DNA of 51,306 bases, taken from NCBI GenBank assembly GCA_029781855.1, contig JAKOVX010000067.1, forward strand, positions 1-51,306, in the 5' to 3' direction. Below, piece after piece: positions 35,477 to 44,574 of this stretch (position 1 is the stretch's first letter; every line of letters begins with the position of its first letter). This DNA is from Acidobacteriota bacterium. GTDB lineage: Bacteria; Acidobacteriota; Blastocatellia; Pyrinomonadales; Pyrinomonadaceae. The notes beneath the pieces were generated by a model. That model saw only the letters and a list, made by a program, of their open reading frames with translations. It had not been told where the DNA came from and did not search any database. The translations under genes and the position numbers were made by a program.

Positions 35477-37459
35477 ATGCGGTATTTAGGGATAATCTTG
35501 ACCGTCGTTTGGCTGTCGGTGTCGATATACGCGGCTGACATCACGGTCGCCGCGGATGGTTCGGGCGATGTCCGGACCGTGCAGGCGGCGATCGACCGCG
35601 TGCCGGCGAATAACGCGAAACGGTTTGTCATCGACATCAAGCCCGGAACGTACCGCGAGCAGATCCGCGTACCGGCTGACAAACCCTTTATCTCACTGAT
35701 CGGCAGTGATGCGGGAAAAACGCTAATTACGTTCAACCTGTCGAATAAGGACACCGCGTCGACCTCGGCCTCGTTCACCGCTTATATCGGCGGCCACGAT
35801 TTTTACGCCGAGAATGTTTCGATCGAGAATTCCTATGGTGTTGGTTCGCAGGCGGTCGCCGCACTTGTCGAAGCCGACCGGGTCGTGTTTAGGAATTGCC
35901 GGTTTCTCGGCTGGCAGGACACTCTCTACGCGAAGGGCGGGCGTCAGTACTACGACAATTGCTTTATCGAGGGCAGTATAGATTTTATATTCGGACAGGC
36001 GTCGGCAGTGTTCGAAAATTGCGAGATCCATAGCAGCGCGGACGGCTACATCGCGGCTCCGATGCGTTTCGCGGCGGACGAACCGTCCGGATTTGTTTTC
36101 CATAAATGCCGTCTGACCAGCAACAACACAAAAGACGGTGTTTATCTCGGCCGGCCGTGGCGTGACTACGGCCGGACCGTATTTCTTGAGACCGAAATGG
36201 GCGGCCACATCCGGCCCGAAGGTTGGAACCATTGGTTGCCCGAGCGAGAAAAGACAGCGTATTTCGCCGAGTACAGATCGTCCGGCCTGGGTGCGAATGA
36301 CGCGGCGCGTGTGAAGTGGGCACATCAACTCACGGCGGATGAGGCAAAGGTTTTTGCCACGTCCAATTTTCTCAAAGGCAGAGACGGGTGGAACCCGGCA
36401 ACGGCGAATAACGATTGGCTTGAAAAGAACAAGCCGGATTGGGGTGTGGTGACGTGGGGCGACGTATTCGACCAGGACCCGAAATGGTACCAGACCGACG
36501 AAGCGGCCCGGATCGCCGACCAGGTCATTCTCTATCAAAAATCGAACGGCGGATGGGAGAAGAACATCGATATGGCGTTGATGCTCTCAAAGGCCGAACG
36601 CGACGCTATCGCAGCAAAACGCGACGACATTTCAGAGACGTCGATCGACAACAGAACGTCGTACACACAGGTCCGATATCTGGCAATGGTGATCACCGCG
36701 AGCCTCCTGAAAACGTCGCCGCCGTCCAATTTGCCGAAATACAAGGACGCGTTCGAACGTGGCGTCGATTACCTGCTGTCGTCTCAATACGAGAACGGCG
36801 GGTTCCCTCAGTTCTTCCCGTTGAAGAAGGGTTATTATACTCACATTACCTTCAACGACGACGCCATGATCGGCGCCCTTGAGGTGCTTCGCAACATCGC
36901 CCGAAAGGCTAACGATTACAAATTCGTTGACGAGGCTCGCCGCGTCAGATGCGAAAAGGCGGTCGAAAAAGCGGTCCCGCTGATCCTGAAACTTCAGGTG
37001 GTTGACGGTGGTAAGAAGACCGTCTGGGTCCAGCAGTATGATGAAAAGACGCTGGAACCTGCGTGGGCAAGAAAGTTCGAGCCACCCTGCCTGACCGCGG
37101 GAGAGAGCGTAAATGTGGTGCGTTTCCTAATGAAGGAGAAACCGACGCCCGAGATCGTATCCGCCATCGAGGCCGCGATTTCCTGGTACAAATCCAACCA
37201 ACTTAATGGCATCAGATGGGTACGCGTCCGCGGCGAGAATCAGGTCGTCAAGGACAAGGACGCGAGGCCGCTGTGGGCACGATTCTATGAATTCAAAACA
37301 ATGAAGCCGATCTTTGTCGGGCGTGATTCGGTGATCCGCTACGACGTTTCGGAGATCGAAGCCGAACGCCGGAACGGCTACGCCTGGTACACAACGGCAC
37401 CGAACGATCTGCTCAATAAAGATTACCCAAGGTGGAAAGCTAAGCTAAATGCAAAATAG
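35477..37459 (+). CDS. Bifunctional pectin methylesterase (CE8) - pectate lyase (PL10)
   Basis: 660 residues from the ATG at 35477, chosen for its signal peptide (YLGIILTVVWLSVSIYA) and upstream AGAGGTGAG; a GTG 13 codons earlier also opens the frame. Residues 22-310 are a CE8 beta-helix: ITVAADGSGDVRTVQAAID, GWQDTLYAKGGRQYY and GSIDFIFG with both catalytic Asp, and GRPWRDYGRTVFLE. Residues 340-660 are a PL10 lyase: YQKSNGGWEKNIDM, TSIDNRTSYTQVRYLA, ENGGFPQFFP and ITFNDDAMIGALE. The enzyme would demethylate homogalacturonan and cleave the exposed polygalacturonate by beta-elimination. It overlaps the next gene by 11 bases. Confidence 0.93.
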   Translation: MRYLGIILTVVWLSVSIYAADITVAADGSGDVRTVQAAIDRVPANNAKRFVIDIKPGTYREQIRVPADKPFISLIGSDAGKTLITFNLSNKDTASTSASFTAYIGGHDFYAENVSIENSYGVGSQAVAALVEADRVVFRNCRFLGWQDTLYAKGGRQYYDNCFIEGSIDFIFGQASAVFENCEIHSSADGYIAAPMRFAADEPSGFVFHKCRLTSNNTKDGVYLGRPWRDYGRTVFLETEMGGHIRPEGWNHWLPEREKTAYFAEYRSSGLGANDAARVKWAHQLTADEAKVFATSNFLKGRDGWNPATANNDWLEKNKPDWGVVTWGDVFDQDPKWYQTDEAARIADQVILYQKSNGGWEKNIDMALMLSKAERDAIAAKRDDISETSIDNRTSYTQVRYLAMVITASLLKTSPPSNLPKYKDAFERGVDYLLSSQYENGGFPQFFPLKKGYYTHITFNDDAMIGALEVLRNIARKANDYKFVDEARRVRCEKAVEKAVPLILKLQVVDGGKKTVWVQQYDEKTLEPAWARKFEPPCLTAGESVNVVRFLMKEKPTPEIVSAIEAAISWYKSNQLNGIRWVRVRGENQVVKDKDARPLWARFYEFKTMKPIFVGRDSVIRYDVSEIEAERRNGYAWYTTAPNDLLNKDYPRWKAKLNAK

Positions 37460-38858
37460 AAGAGATTTTTTGAAGACACTGGTGATCGGAGCGGCAGGTA
37501 TCGCCGTTCTGCCGAAACTTACGTTCGGACAATCCGACGGACCGTGGGAGATCACCTACAGAGATATCCTCTCGCGGATCAAACCGCCGGTGTTCCCGGC
37601 ACGTGATTTCGTAATTACCAAATTCGGTGCCAAGGCAGGTATTAAGAACGACAGTTCCGACGCCATCGCCAAAGCCATCGACGCCTGCAGCAAAGCGGGC
37701 GGCGGCCGTGTCGTGGTGCCGAAGGGCGAATTCCTGACCGGAGCCGTTCGTCTCAAGTCGAACGTCAATCTCTACCTTGCAAAAGACGCCGTGCTCAAAT
37801 TTTCGCCGGATGCTGCAAAGTACCCGATCGTTGCGACGCGTTTCGAAGGAATGGAGTGCATGAACGTGTCGCCATTCATCTACGCCTATGAGCAGACGAA
37901 CATCGCGATCACCGGCGAAGGCACACTCGACGGACAGAGCAATAACGAACACTGGTGGAATTGGCACGGCAGCCCGAGATACGGCTGGAAAGAGGGCGAG
38001 ACCAACCAAAAGGCGGCTCGTGCCCGCCTCTACAAAATGATGGAGGCCGGAACGCCGGTCGCCGAACGGGTGTTCGGTCCGGCAGACCGTCTGCGTCCCA
38101 ATTTTATCCAGCCTCACCGCTGTAAGAACATACTCATCGAAGGTGTCTCGATCGTCAATTCCCCTATGTGGGAGATCCATCCGCTGCTCAGCGAGAACAT
38201 AACCGTTCGCAGGGTGCACATCAATTCGCACGGTCCGAATAACGACGGTTGCGACCCTGAGTCGTGCAAGGACGTGCTGATCGAGGATTGCTTTTTCGAC
38301 ACCGGCGACGACTGCATAGCGATCAAATCGGGCAGGAACGAAGACGGCCGACTCGTCGGTGTGCCGACCGAGAATATCATCGTCCGCGGTTGCGAGATGA
38401 AAGACGGCCACGGCGGTATAACTGTCGGCAGCGAGATCTCAGGAGGCGTACGGAACGTGTTCGGCGAGAACTGCAAGATGGACAGCCCGAATCTCGATCA
38501 TGGCCTTCGGGTAAAGAACAATGCTTCACGCGGCGGCTTGCTCGAGAATTTCTATTTCCGGAATATCACGATCGGCCAGGTCGCCCATGCCGCGATCACG
38601 ATCGATTTCAATTACGAAGAAGGTGCGAAGGGCAAATTCACGCCGGTGATGCGGAATCTTGTCGTTGACCGCTTGTCTGTCGGCAAATGCCAGTACGGCG
38701 TCGATATCCAGGGCCTCGACGGAGCACCGGTCGAAGACATTAAGATCACGAATAGCACTTTTGATAATGTGGCAAAGGGAAATGTCGTGAAGAACGTGAA
38801 AGGCATACAATTAAAGAACGTTAAGTACAACGGTAAGTTGGTCGGTGACCTGGGATGA
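37449..38858 (+). CDS. Polygalacturonase-like glycoside hydrolase family 28
   Basis: 469 residues. The start NRRDFLKTLVIGAAG is a Tat signal, so it is exported folded. The right-handed beta-helix carries the full GH28 active site: NNDGCDPESCKDVLI, DTGDDCIAIKSGRNED, GHGGITVGSEISGGV and LRVKNN. It hydrolyses galacturonan or rhamnogalacturonan backbones. An aromatic, charged insert (NEHWWNWHGSPRYGWKEGE, residues 160-180) is typical of bacterial exo-acting GH28 enzymes. Its start overlaps the CE8-PL10 stop and the next gene starts 4 bases after its stop, so translation is likely coupled. Confidence 0.93.
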   Translation: MQNRRDFLKTLVIGAAGIAVLPKLTFGQSDGPWEITYRDILSRIKPPVFPARDFVITKFGAKAGIKNDSSDAIAKAIDACSKAGGGRVVVPKGEFLTGAVRLKSNVNLYLAKDAVLKFSPDAAKYPIVATRFEGMECMNVSPFIYAYEQTNIAITGEGTLDGQSNNEHWWNWHGSPRYGWKEGETNQKAARARLYKMMEAGTPVAERVFGPADRLRPNFIQPHRCKNILIEGVSIVNSPMWEIHPLLSENITVRRVHINSHGPNNDGCDPESCKDVLIEDCFFDTGDDCIAIKSGRNEDGRLVGVPTENIIVRGCEMKDGHGGITVGSEISGGVRNVFGENCKMDSPNLDHGLRVKNNASRGGLLENFYFRNITIGQVAHAAITIDFNYEEGAKGKFTPVMRNLVVDRLSVGKCQYGVDIQGLDGAPVEDIKITNSTFDNVAKGNVVKNVKGIQLKNVKYNGKLVGDLG

Positions 38859-38862
38859 AGCA

Positions 38863-39603
38863 ATGAAGATACTCATTCTGTCCGCTATCCTCTTGATAAT
38901 GATGACAAGCGGGTTAGACGCGCAGATCACGATCTATATAGCCGGCGATTCGACCGCGGCGAATAAGACCGCCGACAAACGGCCCGAGACCGGTTGGGGC
39001 GAGATGCTGCAGCAGTACTTTGACCCGGCGAAGGTCGTCGTCGATAACCGTGCAATGAACGGCCGCAGCACAAAATCATTCATTGCCGAGGGCCGCTGGC
39101 AAGCGATCGTCGATAAACTCAAAAAGGGCGACTACGTATTCGTACAGTTCGGACACAACGACGAGTCAAAGGATAAAGGCGAACGCTATACGCCGCCGGA
39201 CGCATATCGAGCCAACCTGATCCGGTTCATCGCCGACGTGAGGGCGAAGAATGCGAACATCGTGCTGTTGACGCCGGTGATGCGTAGACGATTCGACAAG
39301 GATGGCAAATTCGTCGACACACACGGCGAGTATCCGGACATTGTCCGTGCCGTCGCCCGGGAGCAGAAGGTCCCGCTGATCGATATGCACCGCAAGAGCG
39401 AGGACATAATCAAGAAATATGGCGTCGAGGGCTCACGCGAACTGTTTCTGCAGCTAAAACCGGGAGAAAATCCGAATTATCCGAAAGGCGTCGAGGATAA
39501 TACACATTTTCGCCCGAAAGGCGCCGAGGAAATGGCAAAACTCGCCGTCGAGGGCATTCGCGGAGCTAAATTGCCGCTCAGGAAGTATCTGAAAAAATTG
39601 TAA
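38863..39603 (+). CDS. Rhamnogalacturonan acetylesterase (CE12, SGNH hydrolase)
   Basis: 246 residues from the ATG at 38863; the frame reaches a GTG six codons earlier, inside the previous gene. A signal peptide covers residues 1-19. SGNH/GDSL blocks are IYIAGDSTAAN (Ser nucleophile), NRAMNGRSTKSF (Gly block), VQFGHNDE (Asn) and DNTHFRPKGAEEMAKL (Asp-His). The GRST and FGHND spellings are those of RhgT-type esterases that remove acetyl groups from rhamnogalacturonan I. Its place between GH28 and GH105 fits that job. Confidence 0.92.
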   Translation: MKILILSAILLIMMTSGLDAQITIYIAGDSTAANKTADKRPETGWGEMLQQYFDPAKVVVDNRAMNGRSTKSFIAEGRWQAIVDKLKKGDYVFVQFGHNDESKDKGERYTPPDAYRANLIRFIADVRAKNANIVLLTPVMRRRFDKDGKFVDTHGEYPDIVRAVAREQKVPLIDMHRKSEDIIKKYGVEGSRELFLQLKPGENPNYPKGVEDNTHFRPKGAEEMAKLAVEGIRGAKLPLRKYLKKL

Positions 39604-39607
39604 CGAA

Positions 39608-41515
39608 ATGAAAACAATTATTGCGTTCGTAATTCTTGTCCTTTCGACTGCTGCGGCTTTTGCCCAGGAACGGCCGATCTCGGAGCGGATGGCAGACACC
39701 GCAATGAACCAGGTTTGGGCCGATTCGCCGAACGGCGCCGGAATTCCGCCGAGATGGGTCTACGATTTCGGCGTCATCACTAGTGGGCTTAAGACGTTGT
39801 GGATGAGCACCGCGGACCGGCGATACTTCGAGCACATCAAGAAAGGCGTCGATGCGTTCGTCAACGACGACGGCACGATCAAAACCTATAAAGTCGATGA
39901 ATATAACATCGACCAGATACGGATGGGCACTGCCGTATTGACCCTTTATCAAGTAACGGGTGAGGCAAAATACAAGAAGGCAGCCCAGTTGCTTCGTTCC
40001 CAGTTGAAGGGACAGCCAAGGACGAAGGAAGGCGGCTTTTGGCATAAGAAGATCTATCCGTACCAGATGTGGCTCGACGGCCTCTATATGGGCGAGCCGT
40101 TCTACGCCGAGTACGCTGAGATCTTCAACGAGCCGCAGGATTTCGACGACATCGTGAGCCAGTTCATTTGGATGGAATCGCACGTTCGCGACGACAAGAC
40201 CGGCCTGCTCTACCACGCCTGGGACGAATCGAAAAAGATGCCCTGGGCCGACAAGGCGACGGGCCGGGCCCCGATGTTCTGGGGCCGTGCGATGGGCTGG
40301 TATGTGATGGCATTGGTCGATGTGCTCGACTATCTGCCCAAAGACCACCCGAAACGGCCCGAACTGATCGCCATTCTCAATCGAACGATGACCGCACTTG
40401 AAAAGGTGCAGGACAAAAAGAGCGGCGTCTGGTGGCTGATCCTCGATATGCCGGGCCGCAAGGGCAACTATCTTGAGGCATCGGCTTCGTGCATGTTCAC
40501 CTATGCAATGGCCAAAGGTGTGCGGATGGGCTATCTGCCCGCGACATTTATGAAGTCGGCGAACGCTGCCTGGACAGGTATTCAAAAGGAATTTGTGGTC
40601 GACAAGGACGGCGAGGTAAGCCTGGTCAAGACTATTGGTGGAGCAGGACTCGGCGGCACACCATATCGCGATGGAACGTTCGAATACTATACCAAAGAAA
40701 AGGTAGTCACGAATGACCCGAAAGGCGTCGGAGCGTTCCTGCTTGCGGCTGTCGAGATGGAAAAGGTCCCGAATTTGAAGCTCGGGTCCGGTGTGACCGT
40801 ATTGCTCGACGACTATTTTAACCACGAAACCAAGAAGGACGACGGCGGCCGCACGGTTGCGTGGCACTACAAATGGAACGAGTGGCCGAATAGCGGCTTC
40901 GGCTTCTGGGGTAATGTTTTCAACAGTTACGGTGCGGCTACGGCAATGCTTTCGACCGAGCCAACCGCTGCAAATCTGACAGGTGCCGGCATTTACATTA
41001 TTGTTGACCCCGACACCGAAACGGAATCGACCACGCCAAAATTCATTACCGCTAACCACATCAAGGCTGTCTCAGATTGGGTGAAGCGTGGCGGCGTACT
41101 CGTACTCATGGCCAACGATGTCGGCAACTGCGAGCTCGACCATTTCAGCGAACTCGCCGGGAAATTCGGCATCACCTTCAACAAGGACAGTTTGAACCGC
41201 GTCCAAGGCAATAATTTTGATCAGGGACTCGTTACGGTCACGCCGCCAAATGAGGTTTTCACGTCCGCGAGGAAGCTATACCTGAAAGAGGTGTCGTCCC
41301 TAAACGTCTCGTCTCCGGCAAAACCTCTGATCACACAGAACGGCAAGGTCCTGATGGCGACCTCGAAATACGGCAAGGGTTCTGTCTTTGTCGTCGGCGA
41401 TCCCTGGTTTTACAACGAATATGTCGACGGCCGTAAGCTGCCCGCCGAATACGAGAATTTTAAGGCAGCAGAGGACCTCAGCCGATGGCTGCTGGCCCGT
41501 GCACGAAGGAAGTAA
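39608..41515 (+). CDS. Unsaturated rhamnogalacturonyl hydrolase (GH88/GH105) fused to GATase-like domain
   Basis: 635 residues with a signal peptide (TIIAFVILVLSTAAAFAQ). Residues 20-385 are an (alpha/alpha)6 barrel of the YteR/GH105 type: RWVYDFGVITSGLKTLW, MWLDGLYMGEPFYAEYAE, HAWDESKKMPWADKATG, WGRAMGWYVMALVD and FTYAMAKGVRMGYL. Such enzymes hydrate the 4,5-unsaturated uronate left by lyases and release it. Residues 400-635 form a second domain with GAGIYIIVDPDTE, VSDWVKRGGVLVLMANDVG and KGSVFVVGDPWFYNEYV, resembling DUF4350/ThuA-like class I glutamine-amidotransferase folds that often accompany sugar-active enzymes. Its role is unknown. Confidence 0.88.
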   Translation: MKTIIAFVILVLSTAAAFAQERPISERMADTAMNQVWADSPNGAGIPPRWVYDFGVITSGLKTLWMSTADRRYFEHIKKGVDAFVNDDGTIKTYKVDEYNIDQIRMGTAVLTLYQVTGEAKYKKAAQLLRSQLKGQPRTKEGGFWHKKIYPYQMWLDGLYMGEPFYAEYAEIFNEPQDFDDIVSQFIWMESHVRDDKTGLLYHAWDESKKMPWADKATGRAPMFWGRAMGWYVMALVDVLDYLPKDHPKRPELIAILNRTMTALEKVQDKKSGVWWLILDMPGRKGNYLEASASCMFTYAMAKGVRMGYLPATFMKSANAAWTGIQKEFVVDKDGEVSLVKTIGGAGLGGTPYRDGTFEYYTKEKVVTNDPKGVGAFLLAAVEMEKVPNLKLGSGVTVLLDDYFNHETKKDDGGRTVAWHYKWNEWPNSGFGFWGNVFNSYGAATAMLSTEPTAANLTGAGIYIIVDPDTETESTTPKFITANHIKAVSDWVKRGGVLVLMANDVGNCELDHFSELAGKFGITFNKDSLNRVQGNNFDQGLVTVTPPNEVFTSARKLYLKEVSSLNVSSPAKPLITQNGKVLMATSKYGKGSVFVVGDPWFYNEYVDGRKLPAEYENFKAAEDLSRWLLARARRK

Positions 41516-41521
41516 GAGTAT

Positions 41522-42022
41522 ATGAAAAAGTTCGCATTTCTAGTGATAATGGTCATGTCTCTGGCGTTTGCCGCTGCGGCGCAGACCCGCCAGCCATCGG
41601 TCGCGATCCGTCCATTTGTCGTTAAGACCAAGCAATCGATCAACGAACTCGAGAAAAAGCTGAGTACGGATAATAAGGTCGAGGACCTGATCGGCGGGCC
41701 CGGAATGGAAACGCGCGTCGCGATCCAGCACGACAAGAACCGCGTTGGTGCCGATGCGGAGCTTCACGATAATTCGGACGACGTCTATTACGTCCTCAAG
41801 GGCAAGGCGACGTTGGTACTGGGCGGCAAACTCGAAGAACCGCGAGAAGCCACTCCGGGTGAGTGGAAGAGCAAAACGATCGTGGGCGGCCAAACGATCG
41901 AGATCAAAGAGGGCGACCTGATCGTTGTTCCGCGCGGAACACCGCATCAACGGACCGTGACCGGTAAGGGCTTTTCGATGATCCTCATAAAGGTCTTCGA
42001 AGATCCGCTGCCCTCAAAATAA
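41522..42022 (+). CDS. Exported cupin domain protein
   Basis: 166 residues with a signal peptide (KFAFLVIMVMSLAFAAAAQ). One cupin barrel: VGADAELHDNSDDVYYVLKGKATLVLGG is motif 1, with a His and an Asp/Asp pair in place of the usual HxH, and IEIKEGDLIVVPRGTPHQR is motif 2 with the third metal-ligand His. It is too small for KduI and is exported, so a cytoplasmic uronate isomerase role is unlikely. It may bind or isomerise a sugar acid in the periplasm. It starts 6 bases after the GH105 stop and is the last gene before a new promoter. Confidence 0.82.
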   Translation: MKKFAFLVIMVMSLAFAAAAQTRQPSVAIRPFVVKTKQSINELEKKLSTDNKVEDLIGGPGMETRVAIQHDKNRVGADAELHDNSDDVYYVLKGKATLVLGGKLEEPREATPGEWKSKTIVGGQTIEIKEGDLIVVPRGTPHQRTVTGKGFSMILIKVFEDPLPSK

Positions 42023-42049
42023 GGGTCTAAATAGCGGTTTTGTGAAAGC

Positions 42050-42078
42050 TTGAACAATAAACGAACCGTGCGATAATA
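42050..42078 (+). promoter_or_regulatory. Putative promoter of the GntR regulator gene
   Basis: -35 TTGAAC at 42050-42055 and -10 ATAATA at 42073-42078 with 17 bases between. The regulator ATG is 13 bases further on. No TTGGT/ACCAA dyad overlaps it, so the regulator may not be autoregulated through that site. Confidence 0.5.
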
Positions 42079-42091
42079 TTCGCAGCTAATA

Positions 42092-42862
42092 ATGTCAAAA
42101 TCTCAGCCCGGCAAATTCAAATCATTGGCTTCGCAGGAACGGACGACCACGGCAGAAGGAGTCGTCGCGCAGCTCAAGGAAATGATCCACAGCGGCGAGC
42201 TCAATTCGGGCGATCGCCTGCCGCCGGAACGCGACCTGGCAAAATTGCTTGGTGTCAGCCGTCCGACGCTTCGGGCCGGAATTCGGTCGTTGACCGCAGT
42301 CGGGATCTTGCAATCGCGGCAAGGAGCGGGAACCTTCGTCGCCGAGGCGGAAGAATCGCCGACGCTCGACACCAGTTCCTTACTGATGATGGCCGCACTG
42401 CACGGTTTCACGTCGGACGAAATGTTCGAGGCTCGACTGGCACTGGAAATGCACATCGCCGGACTCGCGGCACGACGGGCGACCCCGGAACAGATAACGT
42501 TGATGAGCGAGGAGATCGCCGGCATGTACGCCTCTCTTAACGATCCGGAGCAGTATCTGGTCCACGACATGAGATTTCACCAGACGGTAGCCGCCGCCTC
42601 GAACAATCGAATTCTCACTTCGCTAATGAACATGGTCGCTAAGATCTTGTTCGATTCACGCAGCAAGACCGTTAATCGTGCCAAGGACCTCAAGGAATCA
42701 GCCGAACAGCACCATAATATCTACCGGGCGATGCGTGAACGCGACCCGGAAGCTGCCAGCCAGGCGATGCATGACCACCTAGTCGAAACCCAAAAGGCAC
42801 AGCGGCTCGAGGAGGAAGAAAATGCCGCTGCCGCCAACGGGAAATCATCAAAGAAATCCTGA
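42092..42862 (+). CDS. GntR family transcriptional regulator, FadR subfamily (FCD domain)
   Basis: 256 residues. Residues 20-85 are a GntR winged helix: VVAQLKEMIHSGELNSGDRLPPERDLAKLL, split here into helix 1 and recognition region, then VSRPTLRAGIRSLTAVGILQSRQGAGTFV. Residues 100-240 are an FCD ligand domain with EMFEARLALEMHIAGLAA, VHDMRFHQTVAAASNNRIL and AEQHHNIYRAMRERD; the Asp and three His are the metal/ligand site of FadR-type sensors. In the hexuronate regulators UxuR/ExuR this fold senses uronates. It is the best candidate to bind the two palindromic operators in the locus. Confidence 0.92.
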   Translation: MSKSQPGKFKSLASQERTTTAEGVVAQLKEMIHSGELNSGDRLPPERDLAKLLGVSRPTLRAGIRSLTAVGILQSRQGAGTFVAEAEESPTLDTSSLLMMAALHGFTSDEMFEARLALEMHIAGLAARRATPEQITLMSEEIAGMYASLNDPEQYLVHDMRFHQTVAAASNNRILTSLMNMVAKILFDSRSKTVNRAKDLKESAEQHHNIYRAMRERDPEAASQAMHDHLVETQKAQRLEEEENAAAANGKSSKKS

Positions 42863-42899
42863 ACGCGGGATCGGAAGCATATTACTTCACATTTTTTCG

Positions 42900-44537
42900 A
42901 TGCTTCTCCGGACAATATTCCTACTTTTCTTGCTGACCGCCGCCGACTTCGGCCAGGGCGTCTCAAAAGTATGGGTCGCCGACAATGGCGACAGCACCTA
43001 CAAAAATCCGATCATTAACGCCGACTATTCCGATCCTGACGTCGTACGCGTCGGCGGGGATTTCTATATGACGGCGTCGAGCTTTAACGCCGTTCCCGGC
43101 CTGCCGATACTTCACTCAAAAGATCTGGTGAATTGGCGGATAATCGGCCACGCACTTCGCGAACAGTTGCCGACGGACGTCTTTGATAAACCGCAGCACG
43201 GCGGCGGCGTTTGGGCACCGTCGATCAGGTTCCACGGCGGTGAATTTTACATCTACTACGGCGATCCCGATTTCGGCGTCTACATGACGAAAACGAAGGA
43301 CCCCGCCGGCGAATGGTCAAAACCCTTGTTGATCAAAGAGGTGAAAGGCTGGATCGACACCTGTCCGCTGTGGGACGACGACGGCAGCGTGTATCTCGTT
43401 CACGCATTCGCCGGCAGCCGAGCCGGGATCAAGAGCATTCTCGTCGTAAACAAAATGAACGCCGAAGGCAACCGGATACTGGACGACGGCGTGATGGTTT
43501 TCGACGGGCACGATGCCGACCCGACGGTCGAAGGGCCGAAGTTTTACAAGCTGAACGGCTACTATTACATCCTCGCTCCTGCTGGCGGCGTGGCGACCGG
43601 GTGGCAGCTCGCACTTCGGTCGAAGAATGTTTTCGGGCCATATGAACGGCGTGTGGTTCTCGCACAGGGCAATACCGACATTAACGGCCCACACCAGGGA
43701 GCTCTCGTCGATACGCCGGCGGGCGAATGGTGGTTTGTTCATTTTCAGGACCGCGGTGCGTACGGCAGGGTCGTTCATTTGGAGCCGACGAACTGGAAAA
43801 ACGGGTTTCCGGTGATCGGCTTCGACCCCGACGGTGACGGGACTGGCGAACCGGTGATGACCTACAGAAAGCCGAACGTCGGCAAGGTTTATCTGGTCGA
43901 GACTCCGCAAGACAGCGACGAATTTAGTGGTGCGACGATCGGCCCACAATGGCAGTGGCATGCAAATCCGGACGCGCGTTGGGCATTTCCATTTCCCGAA
44001 AAGGGCGTTCTGAAGATGTTCTCGGTACAGGAGCCGGACGGTTTCAAGAACCTTTGGGACGCACCGAATTTACTGCTGCAGAAGTTCCCTGCTGAGGATT
44101 TTACGGCAACCGTCAAGTTGAGGATCGATGCCCGATTTGAGGGTGAGCGGTTTGGTTTCGTCGTGATGGGAATTGACTACTCGTACCTCGGCGTCACGAA
44201 CCGAGACGGCAAACTCGTGCTGTCGCGATCCATCGCCAGGGACGCTGACAAGGGTACGGCCGAGACAGAAAGTGCCTCGCAGCCGCTGTCAGCGAACGAG
44301 CTTTACCTGCGTATTCGGGTAAAGCCGGGAGCGATATGTACCTTCGGCTACAGCGCGGACGGGAAAACGTTCAAGGACGTCGGCGAGCCGTTCAAGGCCC
44401 GCGAAGGCCGTTGGATCGGGGCGAAAATTGGATTCTTTTTCAACCGGCCGGGCAAATTCAACGACGCCGGCTCGGCGGATATTGACTGGATAAGGTTCGA
44501 GCGATACGCTCGGACACAAATGGCACGAGTCAATTGA
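42900..44537 (+). CDS. Glycoside hydrolase family 43 (beta-xylosidase/alpha-arabinosidase-like)
   Basis: 545 residues from the ATG at 42900, which gives a signal peptide (LLRTIFLLFLLTAADFGQG); the frame continues 26 codons upstream into the GntR gene. The five-bladed propeller shows NPIINADYSDPDVVRVGGDF (catalytic-base Asp), WIDTCPLWDDDGSVYLVHAF (Asp) and DPTVEGPKFYKLNGYYYI (acid Glu). After residue 330 a C-terminal beta-sandwich (DSDEFSGATIGPQWQWHAN and FGFVVMGIDYSYLGV) matches the GH43_C2 module. Likely removes arabinose or xylose side chains from pectin. A strong terminator follows, overlapping the stop. Confidence 0.9.
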   Translation: MLLRTIFLLFLLTAADFGQGVSKVWVADNGDSTYKNPIINADYSDPDVVRVGGDFYMTASSFNAVPGLPILHSKDLVNWRIIGHALREQLPTDVFDKPQHGGGVWAPSIRFHGGEFYIYYGDPDFGVYMTKTKDPAGEWSKPLLIKEVKGWIDTCPLWDDDGSVYLVHAFAGSRAGIKSILVVNKMNAEGNRILDDGVMVFDGHDADPTVEGPKFYKLNGYYYILAPAGGVATGWQLALRSKNVFGPYERRVVLAQGNTDINGPHQGALVDTPAGEWWFVHFQDRGAYGRVVHLEPTNWKNGFPVIGFDPDGDGTGEPVMTYRKPNVGKVYLVETPQDSDEFSGATIGPQWQWHANPDARWAFPFPEKGVLKMFSVQEPDGFKNLWDAPNLLLQKFPAEDFTATVKLRIDARFEGERFGFVVMGIDYSYLGVTNRDGKLVLSRSIARDADKGTAETESASQPLSANELYLRIRVKPGAICTFGYSADGKTFKDVGEPFKAREGRWIGAKIGFFFNRPGKFNDAGSADIDWIRFERYARTQMARVN

Positions 44538-44560
44538 ATGATCTCGTGCCAGTTTTTTTT
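44521..44560 (+). terminator. Intrinsic terminator at the end of the GH43 gene
   Basis: TGGCACGAG (44521-44529) and CTCGTGCCA (44543-44551) form a perfect 9-bp stem with a 13-base loop, followed by G and eight T. The stop codon lies in the loop. It also separates the convergent transporter gene. Confidence 0.9.
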
Positions 44561-44574
44561 GTTTGGGTTTAGTG

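Noticed and set aside
41522..42022. Cupin gene as KduI (5-keto-4-deoxyuronate isomerase)
   Set aside because: It is about 166 residues with a signal peptide, while KduI is near 280 residues and cytoplasmic.
42040..42057. TTGTGAA with a TTGAACAA partner, resembling a Rex operator
   Set aside because: The right arm does not match TTCACAA and the 3-base spacer is wrong for Rex (6 expected). It overlaps the -35 of the GntR gene by chance.
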